NCBI GenBank assembly: GCA_020439745.1
Contig: JAGQSC010000017.1
Coordinates: 310,001-374,000 of the forward strand
DNA: 64,000 nucleotides
Direction of reading: 5' to 3'
DNA from: Acidobacteriota bacterium
GTDB lineage: Bacteria; Acidobacteriota; Holophagae; Acanthopleuribacterales; Acanthopleuribacteraceae
Shown here: positions 39,719-47,620 of the stretch, in pieces
Layout of the letters: each line of letters opens with the position of its first letter
How positions within the stretch are numbered: position 1 is the first letter of the stretch
Notes under the pieces: model-generated
Databases searched by the model: none
Told to the model about the DNA's origin: nothing
What the model saw: the letters and a program-made list of their open reading frames with translations, nothing else
Made by a program: the position numbers and the translations under genes

Positions 39719-41733
39719 ACTCGGACCGCCAAGGATTCCGCCACCAGCTCTGCAATATCTTTCACCTGTACCGTTTCTTCCTTTTTGATGTGGGCAACAC
39801 CGTCCGTCATCATGATCGTGCAATACGGACAAGCAGTTGCGATGACCTGAGGTTGGGTTCCCTCCATGGCTTGCTCTACGCGAGCGACGTTGATGCGGCT
39901 TCCAATGGTTTCTTCCATCCACATACGCCCACCGCCGGCGCCACAGCACATGGCCTTTTCGCGATTGAGCTTGAATTCCAGCGGCTGATCCTTACTCACC
40001 GCTTGAATAATGGAACGAGGCTGGTCGTAGATCCCATTGTGCCGACCGATATAGCAGGGTTCGTGATAGATCACTTTCTCGAATTGCGGCGTAACGGCGA
40101 TCTTCTTGCTGCGGATGAGCTCATCGATGTACTCCGTGTGATGAACGACGCGATAGGTGCCCCCGAATTCTGGATATTCATTCTTAAGCGAGTTATATGC
40201 GTGCGGATCGCAGGTGACGATGTGTTTTACCGCCAAGCCATTGAGATGTTCTATCAGGCCATTTGCCAGTTCTTGAAAGAGCATCTCGTTACCGGCGCGG
40301 CGAACGCATTCACCGGTTGATCCCTCTGCCGAGCCCAAGATGGCGAACTTCACGCCTGCTGTTTGCAAAATCTTGACGAATGCTCGGGCGACCTTTTGGT
40401 TTCGGTTGTCGAATGACTGTGCCGATCCCACGTAAAAAAGTACGTCCAGAGCTTCAGAATCTGCCGGATCTTCCAAAACCGGCACGTCCAGACCGTTCGC
40501 CCAATCCGATCGGGTGGCGGAATTAAGACCCCAAGGATTGCCTTGACGTTCGTAGTTGGAAAACACGTCTTGAAGTTCGGCCGGAAACTCAGAATCCATC
40601 ATCACCTTGTGCTGACGCATACCGTAAATCTTTGGCAGCAACTGCAGCTCTATGGGACAAGACCACTCGCAATAACCACAGGTCGTGCAGGCCCACAAGG
40701 TATCTTCCTTGATGATGTCGCCCACTAACGGGGGCAGCGTTTCTTCTGGCTTCTCTCCTTGTATGATTTGGTTTCGTTCGTCTTCCAGGTGGTGCTTCAC
40801 GCTGTCGTGCACCCACTTCAGCGAAAGGGGTTTGTCCGTTAGAAAGGTGGGACAGGAGGTCTTGCATCGTCCGCATTCTGTGCAGGTAAATGCATCCAGC
40901 CCATCTTTCCAACTGAGATCCATCGCCGTGCGAATGCCCACTTTTGGCTCTTCGGCATCGGCATCCTCAGCAAAAAGAGACTCCAGGTCGACTTTGGGGA
41001 CGACCTTGGTGGTTCCGCCCTGAGAAAAGAAGAGCGTAGGCAAAGCAGTGACGATATGAAAATGCTCGCCAATGGGTATGATCACGAGGAACGTGAGCAC
41101 GGTGAAAATCTGAATCCAAAAGGAGGCATGATATCCGATAGCCAAGGTGGACTCGGCCATGCCGTTGAATTGCTGCGAAATCGCGTTGCCGGCAAATGCC
41201 CACGCCTGTTCATGGGCCAGTCCCTCGTAGGCCGCTGAGTGCAGGGCAAACTTGAATCCGTCATACAACAGGTCGGTAATCATGATCACTGCGATCATGC
41301 TGAGTATGAGGAAGGCCTCTTTATTCGGTTCAAGTCGCTGGGGTCGATTGAAGATGCGCCGGTAGAGACCGCAGGCCACAGCCACCAGAACCGCCAACTC
41401 AATGGCGTCTTTGAGTGCCGCATAGGGGCCACCGAACCATTGAGGATAAACGAAGAACGGATCATACCCGCTCACAAACAATTGGATTTTGCGGATCAGC
41501 AGTGCAGAAAAGCCATAAAACACCACCAGGTGCATCAGCCCTGCTTTCCATTCTCCCTTCAACATGCGGGTTTGGAAAATGCCGAGTGACAGCACATTTG
41601 CCAGGCGAGCACCCGCATTTTGCCAACGGTTTTCGGGTCGCAGCTTCATAAGGATACTCAGCCGCTTGTGACTGAAATAGCCGAAGCCTACAAAAGATAG
41701 GACAAGCGCAAGGGTCATCAACCAAGGATTCAT
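39715..41733 (-). CDS. Membrane Fe-S oxidoreductase, ETF:menaquinone oxidoreductase type
   Basis: 672 residues. The N-terminal part (about 1-240) has five or six membrane helices with His residues suited to b-type haem. It is followed by two 4Fe-4S motifs (CTECGRCKTSCP and CTTCGYCEWSCP) and two heterodisulfide-reductase-like cysteine-rich domains (VIYHEPCYIGRH...AMCCGAGGGRMW and CPYC). This architecture is that of the membrane oxidoreductase that passes electrons from electron-transfer flavoprotein to menaquinone in bacteria lacking ETF-QO. The coupled enoyl-CoA hydratase gene supports a role in beta-oxidation. No etfAB genes are in the window. Confidence 0.85.
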   Translation of the reverse strand: MNPWLMTLALVLSFVGFGYFSHKRLSILMKLRPENRWQNAGARLANVLSLGIFQTRMLKGEWKAGLMHLVVFYGFSALLIRKIQLFVSGYDPFFVYPQWFGGPYAALKDAIELAVLVAVACGLYRRIFNRPQRLEPNKEAFLILSMIAVIMITDLLYDGFKFALHSAAYEGLAHEQAWAFAGNAISQQFNGMAESTLAIGYHASFWIQIFTVLTFLVIIPIGEHFHIVTALPTLFFSQGGTTKVVPKVDLESLFAEDADAEEPKVGIRTAMDLSWKDGLDAFTCTECGRCKTSCPTFLTDKPLSLKWVHDSVKHHLEDERNQIIQGEKPEETLPPLVGDIIKEDTLWACTTCGYCEWSCPIELQLLPKIYGMRQHKVMMDSEFPAELQDVFSNYERQGNPWGLNSATRSDWANGLDVPVLEDPADSEALDVLFYVGSAQSFDNRNQKVARAFVKILQTAGVKFAILGSAEGSTGECVRRAGNEMLFQELANGLIEHLNGLAVKHIVTCDPHAYNSLKNEYPEFGGTYRVVHHTEYIDELIRSKKIAVTPQFEKVIYHEPCYIGRHNGIYDQPRSIIQAVSKDQPLEFKLNREKAMCCGAGGGRMWMEETIGSRINVARVEQAMEGTQPQVIATACPYCTIMMTDGVAHIKKEETVQVKDIAELVAESLAVRV

Positions 41734-41823
41734 CGTTCACCTTTGTACGTGGCGTTGGTTATGTGGCACGGCCCATCTTACGCAGGGGTAAAAAGAGGTG
41801 TCAAGCCGAGTTGCTGCAATGCG

Positions 41824-42444
41824 TCAAAAAGCATGAGCCAACCAGTAAATGCCCCACCAAAGCCAAATTCCGAGGAAGGCAAAGTCAATGTGTCGGCGGT
41901 TTTTCGGCCAAAACGCGTGCATCACCGCAGCGCACGCGAACGCTTCGTCAGTGGGCGCCCACAAGATGCAACTAACCGCTGCTGCCAGGCGCGCCAGGGG
42001 CGTGGTTATGGAAGGAAATCGGGTGGCCATGGTTTGGTGGGTATTGTGTTGGTCGCGCGTCCTGTCGAAATGTGAGCTCCATAGAAAGTTACTCAGTCCC
42101 AATAGCCAAAAGGAGCCCAGGTACTTCCCGTCCCAGGCCAAAGAGCCCCAGACCAGCCATGTGAAGCAGGCAGCTCCAAAGCCTTCTTTGAGTCCGGGCC
42201 ATCCCTGCCTGCGCGTTGCGATCAACGCGTAAAGAGATCCAGAAACGGCTAAGGACAACCACCACAACCGCAGTGATGCGGTGACCTTCGCAAGTGCAAC
42301 CACTTGGAGTCCACAAAGAACGATGAGCACGGGTATGACAGCACGGGGCAATTGATGACGTTGCGCTAATTGCTCGAAAGACCATGCCTGCATCACGTGA
42401 TCTAGCGCAAAAACGGTAATCGAGCCGCTAACAAGTATGATCAA
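41824..42444 (-). CDS. UbiA-like multi-helix membrane protein, start uncertain
   Basis: 206 residues from TTG 42444 with six or seven hydrophobic helices. The frame stays open upstream to about 42567 without a stop and would add SHIRSLGFWGVYPTF, which looks like the first helix of a UbiA-type prenyltransferase, so translation probably begins near 42558 at an unusual codon (CTG). The UbiA Asp-rich motifs are degenerate: the first region reads FALDHVMQAWS and the second SSHFDRTRDQH. It may be an inactive or altered relative. It lies directly after the GAF/Glu-Pro gene. The family assignment is weak. Confidence 0.5.
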   Translation of the reverse strand: MIILVSGSITVFALDHVMQAWSFEQLAQRHQLPRAVIPVLIVLCGLQVVALAKVTASLRLWWLSLAVSGSLYALIATRRQGWPGLKEGFGAACFTWLVWGSLAWDGKYLGSFWLLGLSNFLWSSHFDRTRDQHNTHQTMATRFPSITTPLARLAAAVSCILWAPTDEAFACAAVMHAFWPKNRRHIDFAFLGIWLWWGIYWLAHAF

Positions 42445-42560
42445 CGCCCACGGATCAATCGATTGACCGGCGACCTGACAGGCAGCGAAGTAACAGGTAC
42501 CTATGACAAACGTGGGGTAAACGCCCCAGAACCCGAGTGATCGGATGTGTGAAAGCAGGT

Positions 42561-43661
42561 TCAGAAGGGTAATTGACCCAACAAGGAGGCGTTACCGTCT
42601 GCGAGCTGACGGATGAGTTCGTCTTTGAAATAGTTCGTGCCGGGAGGTGCGATATCGGCGGTGCGCTCGCGAAAATGTTGGAAACTGCGGTCGATATCTT
42701 CTTTGAGCATCTGGTACATATTCCCGCGCTGCTGACCCTGAGCCACTTCCGCTTCGTGATACAGCTTGATATCGGATACCAAAACTCGAGCTACGCGTTT
42801 GGCTTTTTTGACGTTGCGATCTTCGTCCCCGGCATCGGATCTGGATGGTGGGGTGAAAGTAGGCTGGGGTGTAGCCGCCACCGGTGGTTCATATTGAGGT
42901 TCTGGCTCGGGTTCTGGTTCTGGCTCGGGTTCCGGTTCCGGTTCAGGTTCCGGCTCGGGTTCCGGCTCGGGTTCCGGTTCTGGCGCCGCCTTTCTGGGAG
43001 GAACCGATTCTTTGGCGATTTCTTTTGTTTTGTAGTCGCCTTCCTTCTTGAGTTTGAGTGTGATCATGGTGAGTTCGAGACCTGCGATGTAGCGCAGCAT
43101 ATCCAGCACATCCAAGTTACCCAAAGTTGCCTGGGATCCGGAGTCCACGTAAAGCACGGCCGCCACCTTACCTCGCACCTGAATCGGGAAAAACGCGGAT
43201 TTGAGTGGGACAAAACCATCAAACTTAGAAATCTCGTCTGCCAGATCGGACAGTTCACTGAAATTCGTGTGTATCGCCTGGTGCTGACTAACTACACGCA
43301 TGAGTTCAGCATAATTGCTGACTGCCCAATTTACTTTTTTGACAGACTGTTCAAAGCTCTTTTCGAAGCCTCTGGCGGCCCAGCCAAAAAGATGATCATT
43401 TTTGACGATGAATAATGCCACCCGAGGTGAAAACGACGCAGTCGAATTGAGTAGCCCAGTAAGTAAATCGACTTGAGAGTGTGCATTTGCCAACAGTCGA
43501 AACGATTGATAAAAACTGTCGAGCCGATCCTCAGTCGGAGGACCCGAAATGGCTGAGGCAGCTTCAAGAGCGGCGGTAACCTGGTCCCTCAGTGTTTGTT
43601 GGCCATGTTCCAACAGCTCTTTGACTTTGTCGGCAATATGGCCAAATGGGTGCTCACTCAT
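42561..43661 (-). CDS. GAF-like sensor protein with (Glu-Pro)14 linker and conserved C-terminal domain
   Basis: 366 residues. A GAF-like domain (about 70-210; VALFIVKNDHLFGWAARGF, VRGKVAAVLYVDSG) is followed by a Glu-Pro repeat linker of about 30 residues and a C-terminal domain of about 75 residues with KRVARVLVSDIKLYHE, MLKEDIDRSFQHF, NYFKDELIRQLADG and SLLGQ. I believe similar C-terminal segments occur in uncharacterised proteins of acidobacteria and relatives, but could not search. The linker should be a stiff rod separating sensor from output. No signal peptide or membrane helix, so cytoplasmic. A promoter sits upstream (43697-43725). Confidence 0.7.
   Translation of the reverse strand: MSEHPFGHIADKVKELLEHGQQTLRDQVTAALEAASAISGPPTEDRLDSFYQSFRLLANAHSQVDLLTGLLNSTASFSPRVALFIVKNDHLFGWAARGFEKSFEQSVKKVNWAVSNYAELMRVVSQHQAIHTNFSELSDLADEISKFDGFVPLKSAFFPIQVRGKVAAVLYVDSGSQATLGNLDVLDMLRYIAGLELTMITLKLKKEGDYKTKEIAKESVPPRKAAPEPEPEPEPEPEPEPEPEPEPEPEPEPEPQYEPPVAATPQPTFTPPSRSDAGDEDRNVKKAKRVARVLVSDIKLYHEAEVAQGQQRGNMYQMLKEDIDRSFQHFRERTADIAPPGTNYFKDELIRQLADGNASLLGQLPF
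42898..42981. repeat. Fourteen-copy hexanucleotide repeat encoding Glu-Pro
   Basis: Fourteen consecutive six-base units of the form GGY-TCN on the plus strand, read as Glu-Pro codons on the minus strand. The third positions vary (TCT, TCG, TCC, TCA; GGT, GGC), so the units are not identical and selection has kept the protein sequence. Copy number changes of whole units keep the frame. Confidence 0.9.
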
Positions 43662-43696
43662 GAAGATCTCCTGAGCCGAAGTTTTTTGGTGTTGTC

Positions 43697-43725
43697 ATTA
43701 TTCCATGTTTTTGCACGTAGGTTAA
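43697..43725 (-). promoter_or_regulatory. Predicted sigma-70 promoter for the GAF/Glu-Pro gene
   Basis: Minus-strand TTAACC (43725-43720) and AATAAT (43702-43697) are separated by 17 bases and match the consensus at four and five of six positions. Initiation near 43690 leaves a leader of about 28 bases, which contains the AGGAG site before ATG 43661. Confidence 0.5.
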
Positions 43726-43796
43726 GAATGAAGTCCCCACGGATCGTTGCTAGGGCTGCATGAATTGAGCTATCTTTGGAGTTCCAGGAGGTTTGG

Positions 43797-44600
43797 GTGG
43801 GATCTGTTAAGGTTTTGGAACGAAAATTGACCACGTCAGTGGGCCGGGCGATCAAGGACTATTCCATGATCGAGGATGGCGATCGGGTGATGGTCTGTTT
43901 GTCGGGTGGTAAAGATTCCTACACCATGTTGGATATTCTGATGGTCTTGCAACGCAAGGCACCGGTGCGATTTGAGTTGGTGGCCGTCAATCTGGACCAA
44001 AAACAGCCCGGCTTCCCGGAAGATGTCCTACCCAAATACCTCAATGACAAGCAGGTTGAATTTCGAATCCTGCAGGAAGATACCTACAGTATTGTCAAAC
44101 GCGTGATACCCGAAGGTCAGACCACTTGCAGCCTGTGTTCGCGACTGAGAAGGGGCATTCTATACCGATGTGCCGATGAAATAGGCGCGACCAAGATCGC
44201 CTTGGGACATCACCGAAACGATGTGATTGAGACCTTGTTTCTCAACATGTTTTATAACGGGTCTCTTAAAGCCATGCCTCCAAAGCTTCTTAGCGACTCC
44301 GGAAAACACATCGTGATTCGCCCGTTGTTCTACGCCCATGAACATGACATCGAACGTTATTCCCAAGCGATGGGGCACCCAATCATTCCCTGTGATCTGT
44401 GCGGTTCTCAAGAAAATCTGAAGCGCAAAGTCATCAAGAACATGCTTCAGCAGTGGGAGTTGGAGGAACCTGGACGAACGGACGTCATATTCTCAGCCAT
44501 CCAAAACATCAAGCCTTCCCAATTGGCAGACCGCAGTCTTATGGATTTTGATGGCTTGAAGCCCGATCTCAGTCGATTATTTGAAGCCATCGACGTGTAG
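43797..44600 (+). CDS. ttcA: tRNA 2-thiocytidine biosynthesis protein TtcA
   Basis: 267 residues. The PP-loop [11 protein letters not shown] lies near the N-terminus, CSLC in the middle and PCDLCG toward the C-terminus, the cysteines that hold the 4Fe-4S cluster in Ttc[17 protein letters not shown] is also characteristic. The enzyme thiolates C32 of certain tRNAs using ATP. GTG 43797 follows AGGAGG by five bases and is preferred to TTG 43776. The last 24 bases overlap the end of convergent fdhD. Confidence 0.95.
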   Translation: MGSVKVLERKLTTSVGRAIKDYSMIEDGDRVMVCLSGGKDSYTMLDILMVLQRKAPVRFELVAVNLDQKQPGFPEDVLPKYLNDKQVEFRILQEDTYSIVKRVIPEGQTTCSLCSRLRRGILYRCADEIGATKIALGHHRNDVIETLFLNMFYNGSLKAMPPKLLSDSGKHIVIRPLFYAHEHDIERYSQAMGHPIIPCDLCGSQENLKRKVIKNMLQQWELEEPGRTDVIFSAIQNIKPSQLADRSLMDFDGLKPDLSRLFEAIDV

Positions 44601-45389
44601 TCGTTTAGGGTGGGTATACACGTTAAACGAACGGGGACTAAGGAAACCGACCAGGGTTAGACGACCGTGTTCGGCGGTCTCAATAGCCAGGCTAGAGGGT
44701 GCACCAAAGGCCGCCATGACAGGGATACCAGCAAGGACCGCCTTTTGAACCAACTCGTAGGAAGCTCTGGCACTCACCATCAGCCAAGCTTGAGAGATGG
44801 GTAAAGCGTGATTCAAAATGAGATGACCCAGTAACTTGTCCACGGCATTGTGGCGTCCCACGTCCTCGCGCAGCATCAACAGCTGACCTGACACGTCCCA
44901 CAAAGCAGCTGCATGCAACCCGCCGGTAACTTTGAATCCCGCTTGGGCTTGATCCAGCGATTCTGCAGTTCTCATGAGTATTTCAGGAGGGACTCCCCAA
45001 TCGGCAGTAACTGGTTTGGCAGGTCTCAAACTGGATGCGTCTGGCCTGCCACATATGCCACAACTTGAGTTTGTAGTGACGTTGCGCTGAAGAGCCGATA
45101 AATCGACCGGCGTTCCTTCTTTGATCAACGCCGTGCAGCGCTGAGGCGTGTGTCGGAATCCATGCAACTGACCTTGCTCAATGACACCCTCACTGAACAG
45201 GAAACCTGCAAGTAAGGCCTCGTCGTCGCCGGGGGTTCGCATGGTTAACGCAACTTGATGGTCGACACCGTCGACACAAATCGCTAATTCGAGCGGATCT
45301 TCCACGGCCACCCAATCCTGGGCGGACTTCCATTCACCGGACGTAAAACGCTGGCGACTAATCTGTTTGGTCGTTTGGTTCAGGTTCAA
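44577..45389 (-). CDS. fdhD: FdhD, sulfurtransferase for formate dehydrogenase activation
   Basis: 270 residues. The catalytic cysteines are in SSCGICGR, with [17 protein letters not shown] and [27 protein letters not shown] in the usual order. FdhD passes sulfur from IscS to the molybdenum-bis-pterin guanine dinucleotide cofactor of formate dehydrogenases. It lies immediately downstream of the FdhF/YdeP-like gene and overlaps it by 32 bases if TTG 45389 is used; no ribosome-binding site is visible there, so coupled translation is likely. The 3' end overlaps ttcA by 24 bases. Confidence 0.93.
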   Translation of the reverse strand: MNLNQTTKQISRQRFTSGEWKSAQDWVAVEDPLELAICVDGVDHQVALTMRTPGDDEALLAGFLFSEGVIEQGQLHGFRHTPQRCTALIKEGTPVDLSALQRNVTTNSSCGICGRPDASSLRPAKPVTADWGVPPEILMRTAESLDQAQAGFKVTGGLHAAALWDVSGQLLMLREDVGRHNAVDKLLGHLILNHALPISQAWLMVSARASYELVQKAVLAGIPVMAAFGAPSSLAIETAEHGRLTLVGFLSPRSFNVYTHPKRLHVDGFK

Positions 45390-47541
45390 TGCTTACAACC
45401 GTTTCACGGAAGGCCGGCATGCCGGAATGGGGTTCTGTGGCGCGAAAATCAATCAAGGCGTTGGACGCGGGCCAATAGACCATGGCCATCCCATCGCGGA
45501 TGTTGCCCGTGGCTAGTCTTCCTTTGATGGAGCCGTGATTTGAACGAACCCGAACGGACATACCCGTAGACCAGCCTCGTTTGCTCAACTCGTGTTCACT
45601 AATGATCACATGATCAATCTGGGCACCTGCAAGATTATCGCGATCCACGAAGGCCATGCTGTTGAACTGTTTGCCGCGCCGCGTGGACAAAACAAACCGG
45701 TCATCCAACGCCCGTACATCCGCTGCGGAAACGGTGGAAAACCTGGCCTTGCCGTCCGGAGTGCTAAAGCCTTGCTCTCCCAATCGGGTGCCGCCCCATT
45801 GGAACTGGTCACCGGCTTTTTTCAACGCGCCAATACCGGCATATGCGGGAACCGCCATTTCGATTTCTTTGCGAATATCATCGGTTGATTGGAATGGGCA
45901 CAGCGGTTTTTCGGTGACGCGGAAACACAAATCCTGAATCACGCGCCACTCATCACGAGCCTCTTCAATCCGCGGACCGGGTATTTCGGGATTGAACACC
46001 ACACGTCGTTCTGTGGTGGTCTCACAGTTACCGCCAGCCATTTCGTAGCGCGTGGTGGCAGGTAACACCAACACCGTATCCATGGGTTCGACGAACATCT
46101 GTTTGTTGAGCACAATGTCGTGGTGAATGCGCAAGGGAATGCGCCGCAACGCACGCGTGACGTAGTCACGGTCAGGGAGCACATCCATCAGGTTACTGCC
46201 AATGCAATAGAGGATCTCCAGGTTGTGGTCGTGGGCGCGATGAACCATGTCCATGACATAATCGCCCTTCCATTCAGGTATCGGAAAACCCCAGAGCGCT
46301 TCCAATTCACTGCGACGTTCATCATCGATGGCAATGCCGCCCGGAAGCGCGTTGGGGACCGCACCCATTTCGGCGCCACCTTGAACTCCTGAATGGCCAC
46401 GGATGGGCATGAGACCGCAATGGGGTCGGCCAATCATGCCGCGGCTGAGCGCCAGATTCACGAGTGCCTTCACATTGTCTACACCATGACGATGCATGGT
46501 GATACCCATGGACCAAACCAGAACAGCGCTTTTGGCCTTTCCGAACAAGTCTGCGAATCGCTTGATCTCAGTCCGCGCCAATCCCGATTGGGACTCAATA
46601 TCGGACCACTCTAGCTGTCGCAATTGGGCTTCGAGCTCTGGCCATCCACATGTGTTTTCTCGAATAAAAGAATCGTCCAGCAGCGATTGATCGATCATCT
46701 CTTTAAGGACGCCTTGAATGAGCGCGATATCGCCACCGGGTGCAATTTGGAAGAATACGTCGGCGATGGGGGTACCCAACACGGCAGATTTCACGTTTGA
46801 AGGCACCCAGTATTTCTGCATGCCCGGTTCCAGATAGGGATTGACCACGGCCACTCGCGTGCCCTTTTCCTTGGCCATGATGAGATATTTCATCATGACC
46901 GGTTGGTTGTTGGCGGCGTTGCTGCCGAAAAAAATGACCCAATCGGATCCGATTAGGTCTGTATAGCTGCAGGTGGTGGCCGCGAAACCGGTGGTTTGCT
47001 TTAAGCCTACGGTACTCGGTGCATGACAGATGCGGGCCGAATTGTCCACGTGATTGGTACCCATGGCGCGAGCGGCTTTCTGAATGGCGTAGTAGGTTTC
47101 GTTGACAGTACCTCTGGACACCAGGTAAAAGGCCAGTTTGGTGCGGTCCACTACTTGGATGCGGCGCGCCGCCAGGCTCAACGCCTCATCCCATGAGATA
47201 CGAGTGAATCCTGTTTCACCCCTTTGCCGCAAGAGCGGGTAGGGGATGCGACCCAGTTTGCGTAAACTGCGTTCATCCATCTGATCCAATTGACTGATGT
47301 CGGCCAAAAGATGGGCATCCAGCTTGGACATGGTATTCAGCCGGAGGAGATTCAATCGGATCCAGCACAGGTGAATTCCCGGCAAGGTCCAGTCCTTCAG
47401 ACCCGATGTGCCAAGGGCGCATCCGTCGCAAACGCCTCGGTTCAAGATTCGCCAAGCGTAGCGCAGGCTGAACTTGTTCTGCCACATGGCGCGACCTATT
47501 TCGATGAATGGACTGAATCTACGCTCGAATGCTCGCCGCAC
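45358..47541 (-). CDS. FdhF/YdeP-like molybdopterin oxidoreductase
   Basis: 727 residues of the DMSO reductase superfamily. Instead of the N-terminal 4Fe-4S Cys set there is only CDGCALG, as in the YdeP group. The Mo ligand is Cys in SARICHAPS, so it is not a selenoprotein. Molybdopterin-binding segments (FFGSNAANNQPVM, CIGSNLMDVLPDRD, VLPATTRYEMAGGNCETTTERRV) and the C-terminal molydop-binding domain follow. E. coli YdeP is tied to acid resistance; formate is a possible substrate here because fdhD is coupled. No beta or gamma Fe-S subunit genes are adjacent. The start could also be ATG 47487. Confidence 0.85.
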   Translation of the reverse strand: MRRAFERRFSPFIEIGRAMWQNKFSLRYAWRILNRGVCDGCALGTSGLKDWTLPGIHLCWIRLNLLRLNTMSKLDAHLLADISQLDQMDERSLRKLGRIPYPLLRQRGETGFTRISWDEALSLAARRIQVVDRTKLAFYLVSRGTVNETYYAIQKAARAMGTNHVDNSARICHAPSTVGLKQTTGFAATTCSYTDLIGSDWVIFFGSNAANNQPVMMKYLIMAKEKGTRVAVVNPYLEPGMQKYWVPSNVKSAVLGTPIADVFFQIAPGGDIALIQGVLKEMIDQSLLDDSFIRENTCGWPELEAQLRQLEWSDIESQSGLARTEIKRFADLFGKAKSAVLVWSMGITMHRHGVDNVKALVNLALSRGMIGRPHCGLMPIRGHSGVQGGAEMGAVPNALPGGIAIDDERRSELEALWGFPIPEWKGDYVMDMVHRAHDHNLEILYCIGSNLMDVLPDRDYVTRALRRIPLRIHHDIVLNKQMFVEPMDTVLVLPATTRYEMAGGNCETTTERRVVFNPEIPGPRIEEARDEWRVIQDLCFRVTEKPLCPFQSTDDIRKEIEMAVPAYAGIGALKKAGDQFQWGGTRLGEQGFSTPDGKARFSTVSAADVRALDDRFVLSTRRGKQFNSMAFVDRDNLAGAQIDHVIISEHELSKRGWSTGMSVRVRSNHGSIKGRLATGNIRDGMAMVYWPASNALIDFRATEPHSGMPAFRETVVSIEPEPNDQTD

Positions 47542-47589
47542 AAACGCCTCACGCTGGAATGATGCGGCTATCTTAACCCAAAATCCGTT

Positions 47590-47611
47590 GTGCCGGCCCG
47601 CAGACCGGCAC
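47590..47611 (-). terminator. Hairpin after htpG
   Basis: GTGCCGG and CCGGCAC form a seven-base stem with an eight-base loop starting nine bases beyond the htpG stop. On the minus strand it is followed by AACGGATTTTGG, so the T-run is short and displaced. It may end the htpG transcript before the molybdoenzyme gene. Confidence 0.4.
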
Positions 47612-47620
47612 TCGTGATGT

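Noticed and set aside
42898-42981. CRISPR-like or recombination repeat
   Set aside because: The units are contiguous six-base coding repeats without spacers, in frame, and encode a Glu-Pro linker.
42573-43415. 280-codon open frame opposite the GAF/Glu-Pro gene
   Set aside because: Its Phe/Gly/Arg-rich middle is simply the antisense reading of the Glu-Pro repeat.
45358-47541. Possible selenocysteine enzyme
   Set aside because: The metal-ligand position is Cys (RICHAPS), the frame has no in-frame TGA, and no selenocysteine genes are nearby.
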